Numbered from the stretch's first letter, positions 1 to 9,782 are shown. The stretch is DNA of 64,000 nt from Streptomyces tuirus (GCA_018195615.1 JAGTPG010000002.1:1302001-1366000), one strand, 5' to 3'. Made by a program: numbers and translations. The notes: generated by a model not told the origin, from the sequence alone.

Positions 1-1217
1 GGGCTCGCCGCGCCGATCTGCGCCTCGGCGACGAAGGCCGCGTCCTGGGCGTTCGTCGCACGCCAGACGGAGACCAAATTCTCCACGTCGTAGTCCACGC
101 CTTCCACGGCGTCCTTGTGCACCAGCCAGGTCGTGCGCAACCGGGACGTGGTGGGAGTCAGGGGCAGCACGGAGAAGGTCACCACGTGGTCGCCGAGGAG
201 GTGGTTCCAGTTGTTCGGCTGCATGTGCAGGCCCTGCCTGCCGAGACGCGGCTGGGCGAAGTCACCCAGCAGCCGTTTGCAGGCCGCCTTGGCGTCGCGG
301 GTCATGGACTCACCGGCCTTGTCCAGCGGGGTGCGTTCCACGAGGAATCCGGTCGGCCGGTCGATCAGACGGTCCACCTGGCGGTACGGCAGGCCCTCGC
401 GCTCCCAGATCTCCGTCATCTCGGCGTCGATCTTCAGGAAGCGCTCGTACGCCGCCCGCCGGCTCGGGCCGATGTCCTCGGGCCGGTAGCCGATCGTCGG
501 GAAGAGTGAGGCCCCGAGCTCGGGGTGGCCGCCGCAGTGGTAGCACTCGCGGTTGTTCTCCATCACGAGCTTCCAGTTGCCCTGCTCGGTGATGTCGATC
601 TGGTGGGCGACCTTGGTGTCCCGGAGCGCGTGCGGGGCGAGGTACGGTTCGACCGTCGCGGCCATCTCGGCGATGTCCTCCGGCGGGTCGGGAGCGAGAC
701 AGATGAAGAGCAGTCCGCTGATGCTGCGCAGGTGCACCTGCTTGAGGCTGAAGCAGCTCGGGTCGAATCCCTCTCCGGTCGACTCGGCGAACAACAGACG
801 GCCCGTGGTGTCGTAGGTCCAGTGGTGGTACGGGCAGACCAGGTTGCCGACGGTGCCGCCCTTGTCGGACAGCAGGCGCGAGCCGCGGTGCCGGCACACG
901 TTGTGGAAGGCGCGCACCCCGCCGTCGTCGTCCCGGAGGACGATCACGGACCAGCGGCCGACCTCCACCGTCACGTAGTCTCCAGGCTCGGGGATCTCGG
1001 GCTCGGAGCCGACGAAGAACCAGTGGCGCCCGAAGATCGCCTCGACGTCGAGCCGGTAGAGGTCCTCGTCGTTGTAGAACGGGGACTCAAGGCTCCAGCC
1101 CGGCCTGCGGCGGCGGATCAGGTCCACGACGTCCTGCCGGGTGAGCCGATGCCCCGTGAGGTGGGCGGTGCCCGCGGTGCCGAGGTCCGCCACGGAGTCC
1201 GGCATTACTGAAGTCAT
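1..1217 (-). CDS. Rieske oxygenase alpha subunit, betaine demethylase type (3' end outside window)
   Basis: The reading frame starts at ATG 1217 after an AGGAG site and stays open to the window edge (405 codons seen). It has a Rieske [2Fe-2S] site (CRHRGSR about 60 residues in, then CPYHHWTY) and a mononuclear iron region with ENNRECYHCGGHPEL. This last motif is typical of oxygenases that demethylate quaternary amines, such as glycine betaine monooxygenase GbcA, proline betaine demethylase Stc2 and carnitine monooxygenase. The expected reaction is NADH- and O2-dependent N-demethylation releasing formaldehyde, with a separate reductase that may lie beyond the edge. Neighbours are a betaine-type importer, an N-demethylating oxidase, proline catabolic enzymes and a formaldehyde dehydrogenase. 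The family is clear; the substrate is not fixed by sequence. Confidence 0.88.
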   Translation of the reverse strand, partial: MTSVMPDSVADLGTAGTAHLTGHRLTRQDVVDLIRRRRPGWSLESPFYNDEDLYRLDVEAIFGRHWFFVGSEPEIPEPGDYVTVEVGRWSVIVLRDDDGGVRAFHNVCRHRGSRLLSDKGGTVGNLVCPYHHWTYDTTGRLLFAESTGEGFDPSCFSLKQVHLRSISGLLFICLAPDPPEDIAEMAATVEPYLAPHALRDTKVAHQIDITEQGNWKLVMENNRECYHCGGHPELGASLFPTIGYRPEDIGPSRRAAYERFLKIDAEMTEIWEREGLPYRQVDRLIDRPTGFLVERTPLDKAGESMTRDAKAACKRLLGDFAQPRLGRQGLHMQPNNWNHLLGDHVVTFSVLPLTPTTSRLRTTWLVHKDAVEGVDYDVENLVSVWRATNAQDAAFVAEAQIGAAS

Positions 1218-1289
1218 GGACACCACTCCTTCGTCACGGCGCCGAGCCGGGATTCAGCCCGTTTACGGCGCACCGTCACCCGATGGGTC

Positions 1290-1348
1290 CATGGCACACC
1301 GCCCTCGGGTATCGGGAACACGAGAGAAATACGGATACCCACCCGGAG
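1290..1348 (-). promoter_or_regulatory. Conserved element, copy A, upstream of the Rieske oxygenase gene
   Basis: This 59-bp stretch shares two blocks with 7181-7238. One is CATGGCACACCGCC (identical). The other covers GAAATAC-GATACCCACCCGGAG with few mismatches. Both copies lie upstream of minus-strand genes, 73 bp before the oxygenase and 191 bp before the importer ATPase. Copy A also contains an inverted GGGTATC / GATACCC pair. On the minus strand the block contains GGGTAT, which resembles a sigma-B-type -10, but no convincing -35 is seen. Co-regulation of uptake and first catabolic step is inferred. Confidence 0.6.
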
Positions 1349-1470
1349 ATCGCGGGAATTCCGCACCGGGGCGGGCGGGTGAGGACACTTCCGTCCGAAA
1401 TCCGGAGTGGTTTCTGGATCTTCGGTTTCGGGGTCTGCCGCTCGCCGCGCGCCGCAGTTAGGCTCGACCC

Positions 1471-3815
1471 ATGAACGGCAATCTTCCGGCCGATCTCACG
1501 GGTTTCGTGGGCGCAGGGCCGAGCTCACCCGGGTCCGGAAGATGGTCTCCGATTCGCGTCTGGTGACCCTCACCGGTGTCGGCGGCGTCGGAAAGACGCG
1601 GCTCGCGTTGCGCGTGGCACAGCAGGCACAGCGTGCGTTCCGCCATGGGACGTGGCTGGTCGAACTCGCACCGCTGCGCACCCCGGAACCGCTGCCGCTG
1701 AGCGTCTGCGACGCGCTGGGTGTCGACCCCTTCCAGAGCCCGCCGCTCGACGTCCTCGTCGACCACCTCCGGGACCGGCAGCTGCTGCTCGTGCTGGACA
1801 ACTGCGAGCAGTTGCAGGACGCCTGCTCGGCACTGGTCGAGTCCCTGCTGCGGGCGTGCCCGGACGTACGCGTGCTGGCCACCACGCGGCATCGGCTCGG
1901 TGTTCCGGGCGAGCACACGTTCCAGGTGCCGCCGCTCGCACACCCGGACCCGGACCAGCCCGTCTCGCCGCGCGCCCTCCCCTCGTACGAGTCGGTGGTG
2001 CTGTTCGCGGACCGGGCCGCCGCCGTGCTGAACGACTTCGTGATCACCGCGGACAACGCGGCCGAGGTGGCCGCGCTGTGCAGCCGGCTGGACGGTATCC
2101 CGCTCGCACTGGAGCTCGCGGCGGTCCGGCTGCGGTCGCTGTCCCTGACCGAGCTGGTGGAACGGCTGGACGATCGCTTCCAGCTGCTCACCTCGGGCTC
2201 CCGCACGGCGCTGCCCCGGCAGCAGACGCTGCGGGCGCTCATCGACTGGAGCTTCGACCTGTGCACCGACGCGGAGCGCGCCCTGTGGGCGCGGCTCTCG
2301 GTCTTCGCGGGTGAGTTCGACGTGGACGCGGCTCAGGAGGTGTGCGCGGATGACCATGTCGTACCGCAGGAGCGCATCCTCGACCTGCTGGCCTGTCTGG
2401 TCGACAAGTCCGTGCTGACCTGTGACCACCGCGGACCGCGCGCCCGCTACCGCATGCTGGAGACGATCCGCCAGTACGGCGAGGAGCGTCTGGCCGCGGA
2501 CGGGGACGCCGTCTCACTCCGGCTCCGGCACCGGGACCATTATCTGCGGCTGGCCAAAGAGTCCGGGCGCCACTGGTTCACCCCCACAGCGGGCGAGTGG
2601 CTCGCCCGGCTGCACACGGACGACGGCAATCTGCACGCCGCGCTGCAGTTCTGCCTCTCACAACCCGGTGAGGCCGCCACGGGTCTGGTACTCGCGGCCG
2701 AGCTGGGCACGTACTGGGAGGGCAGCGGGTCTGTGGTGGCGGGACGGAACTGGCTCGACCGGTTGCTGGCCCGGTCACCGGAACGTGGCGAGGCCCGGGC
2801 CCGTGGGCTGGCCGCGGCTGGCTGGCTCGCCGTGTTGCAGGGTGACCCCGAGGCCGCGACGGCGCTGCTGGACGAGTGCGAGGCGATGGTCCCGGACCTC
2901 GGCGACCTGGAGATCCCGGCCCAGGTGGCGCTCTTCCGCGGTATGGCGGCGATGTGCTCGGGCGACCTGCCACTCGCCATGGGGCTGCTCAAGGAAGCAC
3001 TGGCCCGGCATCGGGAGCTCGGCAACCCCTACCTGGAGTCCATGGCGCTGTTCCGGCTGGCCCTGGCCGCCTCGGCGATGGGCGACTCGAAGCGAGCCGT
3101 GGCCTGGTCGGAGGAGTGCCGGTCGTTGTGTGAGGCGCACGGTGAGAGCTGGTCACGCGCGTACGCCCTGTGGGTGCTGGCCGTGGAGAGGATGCGTTGT
3201 GGGGAGGACGCCGCGGCGACGGAACTGGCGGAGCAGAGCCTGCGGGACGTCCATCACCTCGGTGACCGGCTCGGCGTCGCTCTCGGTCTGGAGCTGCTGG
3301 CCTGGATCGCGGTCACCGACGGACGGGCCGAGCGTGCCGCGGTGCTCTTCGGTCAGGCGGACGCGATGTGGCAGGCGTCCAGCGCACCGCTCGCCGGCTT
3401 CGGTCTGCTCCGCGGGTTCCATGACGGCGGGGCGGCGACGGCACGCAAGGTGCTCGGGACGAGTGCGTTCCGGCGGGCCTTCGAGGAGGGGGCTCGCCTG
3501 GCGACGGCTGAGGCCGTGTCGTTCGCCCTGGGCTCCGCGGCGCGGAGCGGGCCGGGCGGCGCTCAAGCGGACCGGGGCTCCGACACGAAGAACCCGCTGA
3601 CCCGCCGCGAGACGGAGGTCGCCGCCATGGTCGTGCACGGTCTGACCAACAGGGAGATCGCCGCCGCCCTGGTGATCGGTCAGCGCACGGTGGAGTCGCA
3701 CATCGAGCACATCATGGCCAAGCTCTCCTTCACCTCACGGGCCCAGATCGCCGCTTGGGCCACGGATCGCGGTCTGGACCGGGACGTGTCGCGCGCGGCA
3801 CACGCGGCACGCTGA
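1471..3815 (+). CDS. LuxR-family ATPase regulator (LAL-like), frameshifted near 1511
   Basis: The likely start is ATG 1471 (MNGNLPADLTGFVG). One base is missing near 1511: inserting a C converts VGAGPSS to VGRRAELTRVRK and joins the long frame, giving 781 aa. The protein has a P-loop (GVGGVGKTRLAL), a Walker B (LLLVLDNCEQL), a helical TPR-like middle and a C-terminal LuxR helix-turn-helix (LTRRETEVAAMVVHGLTNRE). It is a large signal-transducing transcription factor of the STAND ATPase type. It lies divergent to the Rieske oxygenase and convergent with the importer, so it may control either. The ligand is unknown. Confidence 0.85.
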
Positions 3816-3836
3816 GCCCCCTGCACGCAAACGCCG

Positions 3837-3884
3837 ACGGGCCGGCCTCCCGCGAGTCCGAGGACTCATCGGAGACCGGCCCGT
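3837..3884. terminator. Bidirectional terminator hairpin
   Basis: ACGGGCCGG-C-CTCC pairs with GGAG-A-CCGGCCCGT, and an inner GAGTC/GACTC stem lies within the loop. It sits between the convergent LuxR and binding-protein genes. Confidence 0.8.
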
Positions 3885-3923
3885 TCGCGTGTTTCCGGCC
3901 GTTCCTGGATTACCTGTTCCTGA

Positions 3924-4853
3924 TCACTTCATCCAGGAGTCGACGAGGGACTTGTTCTTGGCGATCCATTCCTTGGCGGCTTCCTGCTCCTTGCCCTTGC
4001 CCTTTTCCTGGATCATCAGCTCGAGGTTGCCGAGCTGGTCGGTGGTGAGCTTGAAATTCTTCATCCACTTGACCAGGTCGGGATTGTTCTTGGCGAACTC
4101 CTTGCTGGTGATCGCCTCTGCCTTATCGGGCTTGCCGAAGGCGCCCTTGGGGTCCCTCAGCGCCTTGATCGGGTACTTGGTGAACGCCCAGTGCGGCTTC
4201 CACAAGGTGACCACCACGGGCTTCTTCTTCTTGATGGAGGATTCCAGTTCCGACAGCATGGCAGCGGTGCTGCCCTCGACGAGCTCGTAGTTCTTCAGGC
4301 CGTAGGCAGGCATGACGGAGGTCCGGGTCAGCTTCATGAGGCCGCCTCCCGCCTCGATTCCGACGATCCGGTTGCCGAACTCCGCCTGCTTGTTCTTCAG
4401 GTCCTCGATGGTGTTGACGTCTTTCAGGTACGTCGGGACGGAGAGGTTGTTCTCGGCGGTGTCGTACCAGGTGGAGATCTTCTCGAGCTTGTCGCCGTAC
4501 CGGTCCCAGTACGCCTGGTGGGTGGCGGGCAGCCAGGCGTCGGTGTACACGTCCACCTGCCCGTTCGCCACGGCCGTGAAGGTGCTGGCTATGTCGAGCG
4601 ACTGCACGTCCACCTTGTAGCCCCGCGACTCCAGCAGCTCCTTCCACAGGTATGTGGTGGCGACCGCCTCGTCCCAGCCGTCCACCATGGCGAAGCTCAC
4701 GCTCTTGGAGTCGCCTCCGCTGTCGCCGCTCGATCCCACGCTGGCGGTCTCTCCGCTGCACGCGGCGAGCAGCAGCAGGAGTCCGGCGCTGCCGGCCGCG
4801 ACGGCGAGTCTGCTCTTGGGGCGGATGTTACTGGTCATGTCGGTGACTCCCAT
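3924..4853 (-). CDS. Betaine/proline ABC transporter substrate-binding lipoprotein
   Basis: 309 aa. The N terminus is a lipoprotein signal with a lipobox ending LLLAAC. The mature part is an OpuAC/ProX-type binding protein (SFAMVDGWDEAVATTYLWKE, VDVYTDAWLPATHQAYW). Aromatic-rich segments such as DAWLP and LWKPHWAF are of the kind that form the quaternary-ammonium cage in this family. It is the last gene of a three-gene importer operon and begins 4 bases after the permease stop. It probably captures glycine betaine, proline betaine or a related osmolyte at the outer membrane face. The exact ligand cannot be read from the sequence. Confidence 0.92.
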   Translation of the reverse strand: MGVTDMTSNIRPKSRLAVAAGSAGLLLLLAACSGETASVGSSGDSGGDSKSVSFAMVDGWDEAVATTYLWKELLESRGYKVDVQSLDIASTFTAVANGQVDVYTDAWLPATHQAYWDRYGDKLEKISTWYDTAENNLSVPTYLKDVNTIEDLKNKQAEFGNRIVGIEAGGGLMKLTRTSVMPAYGLKNYELVEGSTAAMLSELESSIKKKKPVVVTLWKPHWAFTKYPIKALRDPKGAFGKPDKAEAITSKEFAKNNPDLVKWMKNFKLTTDQLGNLELMIQEKGKGKEQEAAKEWIAKNKSLVDSWMK

Positions 4854-4856
4854 GGT

Positions 4857-5756
4857 TCAGGACGCGCTGGACAGTGCGGCGGGACGGGTGGTCTGGGAAC
4901 GGCGTGCCACCAGCGCGGCCAGCCGGCCCCGGCGGCGGCGCGGCGCGGCGAACGCTCCGGTGAAGCGGTCGAGGAAGATGGCGAGGATGACCACGGAGAG
5001 GCCGCCCTGGAAGCCGGCGCCGATGTCGAGGGTGCTGATGCCGCGCACGACGATGGATCCGAGTCCGCCCGCTCCGACCATGCCCGCGATGACCACCATG
5101 GACAGCGCGAGCATGATCACCTGGTTGACGCCGGCCATGATGGACGGCATGGCCATGGGCAACTGGACGTCCCGGAGCAGCTGGCGGGGCTTGGCGCCGA
5201 AGGCGAGAGCCGCTTCCACGACCTCCTTGTCGACCTGCCGGATGCCCAGTTCGGTGAGCCGGACCGCCGGCGGAATGGCGAAGACGGTGGTCGCCACCAC
5301 GCCGGGTACGGCGCCGATGCCGAAGAAGAAGACCGCCGGAATGAGATAGACGAAGACCGGCAGGGTCTGCATGAAGTCGAGAATCGGCCGCACCACGCCG
5401 CTGGCCCGGCCGCTGCGGGCCGCCCAGACCCCGATGGGCACGCCGATACCGACCGCGATCGCGGACGCCACGATGACGACGGCGAGTGATTCCATCGCGG
5501 GGATCCACAGGTCCATGCCCTGGATGAGCAGGAAGGACACCAGCGTGAACACCACGAAGCCCCACTTCTTCGTGGACAGCGCGAGAAGGGTGAACACGCC
5601 TGTGACGACGAGTGCGTGCGGCGCCGTGAGGACCGTGAGAACGGCGTTGACGAGTTCCAGCATCACCGTCGATATGCCGTCGAAGACGGGGCCGAGGTTC
5701 TCTGTGAGCCAGTCGATCGCTTTGGAGACCGGAGTGCCCAGGTCGATGTCAATCAT
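4857..5756 (-). CDS. Betaine/proline ABC transporter permease
   Basis: 299 aa from ATG 5756 (MIDIDLGTPVSKAIDWL), preceded by GGAAGG. The start overlaps the end of the ATPase gene, which implies translational coupling. It is a ProW/OpuAB-type permease with several hydrophobic helices and a BPD_transp_1 coupling region (QVDKEVVEAALAFGAKPRQL). A start 57 bases upstream is possible but would run further into the ATPase gene. It forms the membrane channel with the neighbouring ATPase and binding protein. Confidence 0.92.
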   Translation of the reverse strand: MIDIDLGTPVSKAIDWLTENLGPVFDGISTVMLELVNAVLTVLTAPHALVVTGVFTLLALSTKKWGFVVFTLVSFLLIQGMDLWIPAMESLAVVIVASAIAVGIGVPIGVWAARSGRASGVVRPILDFMQTLPVFVYLIPAVFFFGIGAVPGVVATTVFAIPPAVRLTELGIRQVDKEVVEAALAFGAKPRQLLRDVQLPMAMPSIMAGVNQVIMLALSMVVIAGMVGAGGLGSIVVRGISTLDIGAGFQGGLSVVILAIFLDRFTGAFAAPRRRRGRLAALVARRSQTTRPAALSSAS

Positions 5757-6990
5757 GGCTGGCCTTCCGGGGGTTGGAGAGCGCGGCGAGGAGCGCCGCC
5801 TTGGGTACGACACCGAGGAGTCTTCCGTCGCTGTCGGTGACGGCGAGGGGGACGGAGTGCCTGCTGACCAGTTCGCAGCAGTCCATCAGGGGTGTGTCCG
5901 CCGAGACGTAGCGGAAGTCGTCGGTCAGGCAGTCCCGGACGGTGGCCGTGCCGCTGCGGACGGCGGCACTGAGCGTGTCGTTGCTGGCGGCACCGCGGAT
6001 CACTCCGTCGCCGTCCAGGCCGTAGACGCCGGCTGCCTCGAGTTCCGCCAGGCGGTGGAGCACGTCCGCGGGATTGTCCCCGAGCTGGGCGGTGATGATC
6101 GGCCGGCGCATCACCGAGCCGGCGGTGATCACCCGGGACCGGTCGACGTCGGAGACGAACTCCGAGACGTAGTCGTTCGCCGGGTGGGAGAGGATCTCCT
6201 CGCCGGTGCCGAGCTGGACGACGCGCCCGCCCCGCATGACCATGATCCGGTCGCCCAGCCGCATCGCCTCGTTGAGGTCGTGGGTGACGAAGACGATCGT
6301 GCGCTGCAGGTCCTGCTGGAGAGTCATCAGCAGGTCCTGCATCTCCCTGCGGATGAGGGGATCCAGGGCACTGAACGGCTCGTCCATGAGCAGGACCTCG
6401 GCGTCGGTGGCCAGTGCGCGGGCCAGGCCGACGCGCTGCCGCTGGCCGCCGGACAGCTCGGACGGGTAGGCGTCGGCCCGGTCACCGAGGCCCACCGTCT
6501 TCAGCGCCCACTCCGCGCGTTCCCTGCGCTCGGCCTCGGAGACGCCACGGACCTGCAGGCCGTAGGCGGCGTTCTCCCGAAGCGTGCGGTGGGGGAAGAG
6601 CGCGAAGTGCTGGAACACCATGTTGATCTTCTTGTTGCGCAGCTGGCGCAGCTCGGCGTCGCCCATCGTCGACACATTGCGGCCGCCGACGAGCAGCTCA
6701 CCCGACGTGGGCGGGATCAGACGGTTCAGCAGGCGCAGCAAGGTCGACTTGCCGGAGCCGGAGAGCCCCATGATCACGAAGAGTTCGCCGGGTGCCACCT
6801 CGAACGACACGTCGTTGACGGCGAGGAACTTCTTGTCCCGCGCTCCCCGGCGCCAGGGCAGCGCGCGGGAGCCGGAGTCCGCGGCGATGTCGAACGCCTT
6901 GGTGAGGCCCACCGCTCGGATCACCGGGTCGGATCGCGACGACTCCCCTTCGCTGAGGGGAGGAGGATTCGTGTGCAGGGAGGTCGTCAT
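5749..6990 (-). CDS. Betaine/proline ABC transporter ATP-binding protein with CBS domains
   Basis: 413 aa from ATG 6990 (MTTSLHTNPPPL) after GGAGAAGCCA. It carries Walker A (GLSGSGKSTLLRLL), the ABC signature (LSGGQRQRVGLARAL), Walker B (VLLMDEPFSALDP) and an H-loop (VFVTHDLNEAM). Two CBS domains follow (roughly residues 290-410, MRRPIITAQ and the segment ending LLGVVPKAALL). In OpuA-type importers such CBS pairs sense ionic strength or nucleotides, so uptake may be osmotically gated. The gene leads the importer operon and lies downstream of conserved element copy B. Confidence 0.93.
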   Translation of the reverse strand: MTTSLHTNPPPLSEGESSRSDPVIRAVGLTKAFDIAADSGSRALPWRRGARDKKFLAVNDVSFEVAPGELFVIMGLSGSGKSTLLRLLNRLIPPTSGELLVGGRNVSTMGDAELRQLRNKKINMVFQHFALFPHRTLRENAAYGLQVRGVSEAERRERAEWALKTVGLGDRADAYPSELSGGQRQRVGLARALATDAEVLLMDEPFSALDPLIRREMQDLLMTLQQDLQRTIVFVTHDLNEAMRLGDRIMVMRGGRVVQLGTGEEILSHPANDYVSEFVSDVDRSRVITAGSVMRRPIITAQLGDNPADVLHRLAELEAAGVYGLDGDGVIRGAASNDTLSAAVRSGTATVRDCLTDDFRYVSADTPLMDCCELVSRHSVPLAVTDSDGRLLGVVPKAALLAALSNPRKASHD

Positions 6991-7180
6991 TGGCTTCTCC
7001 GGCAGGTGGGGAACGTGATCGCTTCTGTGTGGGGGGCCTTGTGGCTGTGGGGGTGTCTTGTGTCGAGATGAGACGACGGCTTGGGGCGAAGACACCGGTG
7101 GGGATGCCTGCGTGTTACGAGGGCCCTGAACTCTTGTCCGGTCTGCGGGATCGTCTGCTCGGGAGGTGGAAGCGTCAGTG

Positions 7181-7238
7181 CATGGCACACCGCCACCGGC
7201 GTCTGCGACACGGGGGAAATACCGATACCCACCCGGAG
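7181..7238 (-). promoter_or_regulatory. Conserved element, copy B, upstream of the betaine importer operon
   Basis: This is the second copy of the element at 1290-1348, with the same block order and near-equal length. It lies between the importer ATPase and the P5C dehydrogenase gene, both of which read leftwards, and would act on the importer. The inverted GGGTATC arm of copy A is not kept here, so the GATACCCACCCGGAG block is the conserved core. Confidence 0.6.
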
Positions 7239-7277
7239 GTTTCTCAGGGAACGGGCGGCCGTGGCGGTCGCGCGTCG

Positions 7278-8931
7278 TCAGCGTCCGGCCGTGCCCATGT
7301 AGGGATACGTCCAGTCCAGGTCGGGGTTCATGTTCTCCTTGATGTAACGCCCGCTGACCCAGCGCTGCAGGGCGAGCGGGGAGCCGGTCTTGTCGTTGGT
7401 GCCCGACGCCCGGCCGCCGCCGAAGGACTGCCGGCCCATGAGCGCACCGGTCGGCTTGTCGTTGACGTAGGTCATCCCGGCCGTGTCACGCAGGACGCTG
7501 AGGGCCTGCGAGATCGCCGTACGCTCGGTGGCGAAGACGGAGCAGGTCAGCGCGTAGGGGCTGGTGCTGTCGGCGAGAGTGAGGACCGTCGGCCAGTCCG
7601 CGTCGTCGTAGACGTGGACGGTCAGGAGCGGGCCGAAGAACTCCTGCGACATGGTGAAGGCCGTGGGGTCGTCAGTGACGAACACCGTCGGATCGACGAA
7701 CCAGCCGGTCTCACGGCGGACGGTTCCGCCCACCAGCAGACGGTGGCTGTCGAGGCCCTTGGCCCGGTCGATGGCCTGTTCGAGGCGCTTGGCGGACGCC
7801 TCGTCGATGACCGCGCCCACGAAGGTCTCGTGCTCGGTGACGTCGCCGACGCGCAGGTTCGTGACGGTGTCCGTCAGTGGTCCTTCGAGCTTGTGCCACA
7901 GGCTGCGGGGAATGTAGGCGCGAGAGGCCGCGGAGCACTTCTGGCCCTGGTACTCGAAGGCGCTGCGGACGAGGGCGACCAGAAGAGCGTCGGGGTCGGC
8001 CGAGGGGTGGGCGATGACCGCGTTCTTGCCGCCGGTCTCGCCGACCAGGCGGGGGTAGCTGCGATAGGTGTCGATGTGCTGGGCCGTGGTCTTCCACAGA
8101 TCACGGAACACAGCGGTGGAGCCGGTGAAGCTGACCCCGGCGAGGTGCTCACTGGCCAGGGCCTGGGAGGCGATGGACCGGCCGTCGCCGTGGACGAGGT
8201 TGATCACGCCGGGCGGCAGACCGGCCTCCTCGAAGACACGCATCACGACGTCGCTGCTCAGGGCCGACTTCTCGGAGGGCTTCCAGACGACGGTATTGCC
8301 CATGAGAGCGGGAGTGGAGGGGAGGTTGCCGGCGATGGCCGTGAAGTTGAAGGGGGTGATCGCCAGGACGAATCCCTCCAGCCCCGGTGGTCCATGATGT
8401 TCCACTGGCCCGGGTCCGAGGTGGGCTGCTGATCGTAGATGGCGGCGGCGCAGTGGGCGTTGTAGCGGAAGAAGTCCGCGAGCTCGCACGCCGCGTCGAT
8501 CTCGGCCTGGTGGAAGGTCTTGGACTGGCCCAGCATGGTGGTGGCCAGCAGTTCGTCGCGGTACTTTCCGGTCACCAGGTCGGCCGCCCGCAGGAAGATC
8601 GCCGCCCGCTCCCACCAGGGCGTCCTGGACCAGTCGTCGCGTGCGGCGAGGGAGGCGTCGATGGCCGCTTGCACCTGCTTGTCCTCCGCGGGCGTGATGT
8701 GGCCCAGGACTCGCGCGTGCTCATGGGGTGAGACCACCGCGGCCTGCTCCCCGTGAAGTATCGCTCACCGTTGATCACATGCGGCAGTTCGCGCACCTGT
8801 CCCCGGATCCGGTCGATCTCGGCACGCAGCCGGACCGCCTCCTCGGAGCCGGGCGCGTAGTCGCGCACCGGCTCGTTGGCGGGTGCGGGCACACGGACGC
8901 TGCCGGTGATGGCTGCAGTCTGATTTGCCAT
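7278..8931 (-). CDS. pruA: 1-pyrroline-5-carboxylate dehydrogenase, two frameshifts
   Basis: The start is ATG 8931 after GAGGAATGCA. Two single G bases are missing on the coding strand (in CCCC runs 8749-8752 and 8382-8385 of the plus strand). Restoring them gives 551 aa. Recognisable parts are LPHVINGERYFTG near the N terminus, LEGFVLAITPFNFTAIAGN, GSTAVFRDLWKT, the glutamate region VGETGGKNAVI and the catalytic cysteine in YQGQKCSAASRAY. The enzyme oxidises glutamate-5-semialdehyde to glutamate, the second step of proline catabolism. It is divergent from a GntR regulator, with a palindromic operator between them. Length and motifs match the class I P5CDH family. Confidence 0.95.
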
Positions 8932-8992
8932 TGCATTCCTCGGTCGTCGTTCGGAGGATCTCGTTCCGGGTCACGGAGAGCATGGTCAGAAG

Positions 8993-9011
8993 TTGTACTG
9001 AAATTTCAGAG
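8993..9011. promoter_or_regulatory. GntR operator candidate, copy 1
   Basis: TTGTACTGAAATTTCAGAG contains the perfect 12-bp palindrome CTGAAATTTCAG (8998-9009). It lies between the divergent pruA and gntR genes, 23 bp before the regulator start. A 15/19 match occurs at 9735-9753 before the proline dehydrogenase gene. The site therefore probably serves the adjacent GntR protein. Confidence 0.65.
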
Positions 9012-9033
9012 CGACCGTACTTACACTGAACAC

Positions 9034-9726
9034 ATGCGTCAAGGGACAGAACTGAACGGTTTCGCCGACGGAGCCGCCGTGGGCGGGCAGCGCTCGGCCG
9101 GCGGATTGCGCATGGTCGACCAGGCCTACCTGCGGCTGCGCGACGACATCATCGCGGTGCGGCTGCGGCCGGGGGATCCGCTGGACGAGAAGGCCCTCAG
9201 CCAGCAGCTCGGGCTGGGCCTCACGCCCGTCCGGGACGCGCTCAAGCGGCTGACCCTGGAGCGACTCGCTGTCATCTACCCCCGGCGAGGCACGTTCGTC
9301 ACCGACATCAACATCAGCGACGAGCGGTGGCTGACCGAGGTGCGCGTCGAGATGGAGGGGCTGGCCGCGGCGCTCGCCGCGGAGCGGGCGACCGACGAGG
9401 AGTGTGCCGCGCTGACCGCCCTCGCGGGCACCCTGGAGGACTCCTCGGACCTGTCCCTGGACTACATCTCGGTCGACACCGAGATCCACCGGGCCGTCTA
9501 CGCCGCAGCCCACAACCCTTACCTGGAATCCAGCCTCAATCAGTACGCGAACCTGGCCCTGCGCATCTGGCACTACGGCATCCAGCGGATGCGCCCGCGC
9601 ACTCCGCGCTCGTGCTCCCAGGACGAGGTGGTCGAGGCGATCTGCGCCCGCCGCCCCGAGGCCGCGCGCAAGGCCGCCCAGAGCCACCTGCTCGCCTTCT
9701 CCATGGAAGTGCGCTCGCTCTTGTAG
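9034..9726 (+). CDS. GntR-family regulator (FCD type) of proline catabolism
   Basis: 230 aa from ATG 9034. An internal ATG at 9112 (MVDQAYLRLRDDI) has a better ribosome site (GGCGGA), so the true start may be 9112. The N-terminal winged helix (LSQQLGLGLTPVRDALKRL) is followed by an all-helical FCD effector domain with metal-ligand type histidines (DTEIHRAVYAAAHNPYLE). It sits between pruA and the proline dehydrogenase gene, and near-identical palindromes flank it on both sides. It is therefore the likely local regulator of proline degradation; the effector is unknown. Confidence 0.88.
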   Translation: MRQGTELNGFADGAAVGGQRSAGGLRMVDQAYLRLRDDIIAVRLRPGDPLDEKALSQQLGLGLTPVRDALKRLTLERLAVIYPRRGTFVTDINISDERWLTEVRVEMEGLAAALAAERATDEECAALTALAGTLEDSSDLSLDYISVDTEIHRAVYAAAHNPYLESSLNQYANLALRIWHYGIQRMRPRTPRSCSQDEVVEAICARRPEAARKAAQSHLLAFSMEVRSLL

Positions 9727-9734
9727 CCCTAGGG

Positions 9735-9753
9735 TTGAACTAAAATTTCACAA
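9735..9753. promoter_or_regulatory. GntR operator candidate, copy 2
   Basis: TTGAACTAAAATTTCACAA matches copy 1 at 15 of 19 positions and lies upstream of the proline dehydrogenase gene. The central palindrome is imperfect here. Confidence 0.55.
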
Positions 9754-9760
9754 CGCGTAC

Positions 9761-9782
9761 CTTGGTCGAAATACCGACCAAG
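9761..9782. terminator. Short perfect hairpin after gntR
   Basis: CTTGGTCG and CGACCAAG form an 8-bp perfect stem around AAATAC, 35 bases after the gntR stop. It could be a terminator or an additional operator dyad for the downstream operon. Confidence 0.5.

Noticed and set aside
310..1211. Long open frames on both strands overlapping the Rieske oxygenase gene
   Set aside because: They have Arg/Pro/Ala-rich composition without motifs. The minus-strand oxygenase frame explains the conserved residues and has a ribosome site.
1407..1470. An upstream start for the LuxR-type regulator at 1407
   Set aside because: It gives an unrelated N terminus. The conserved start MNGNLPADLTGFVG at 1471 appears in another frame and is joined by one missing base.
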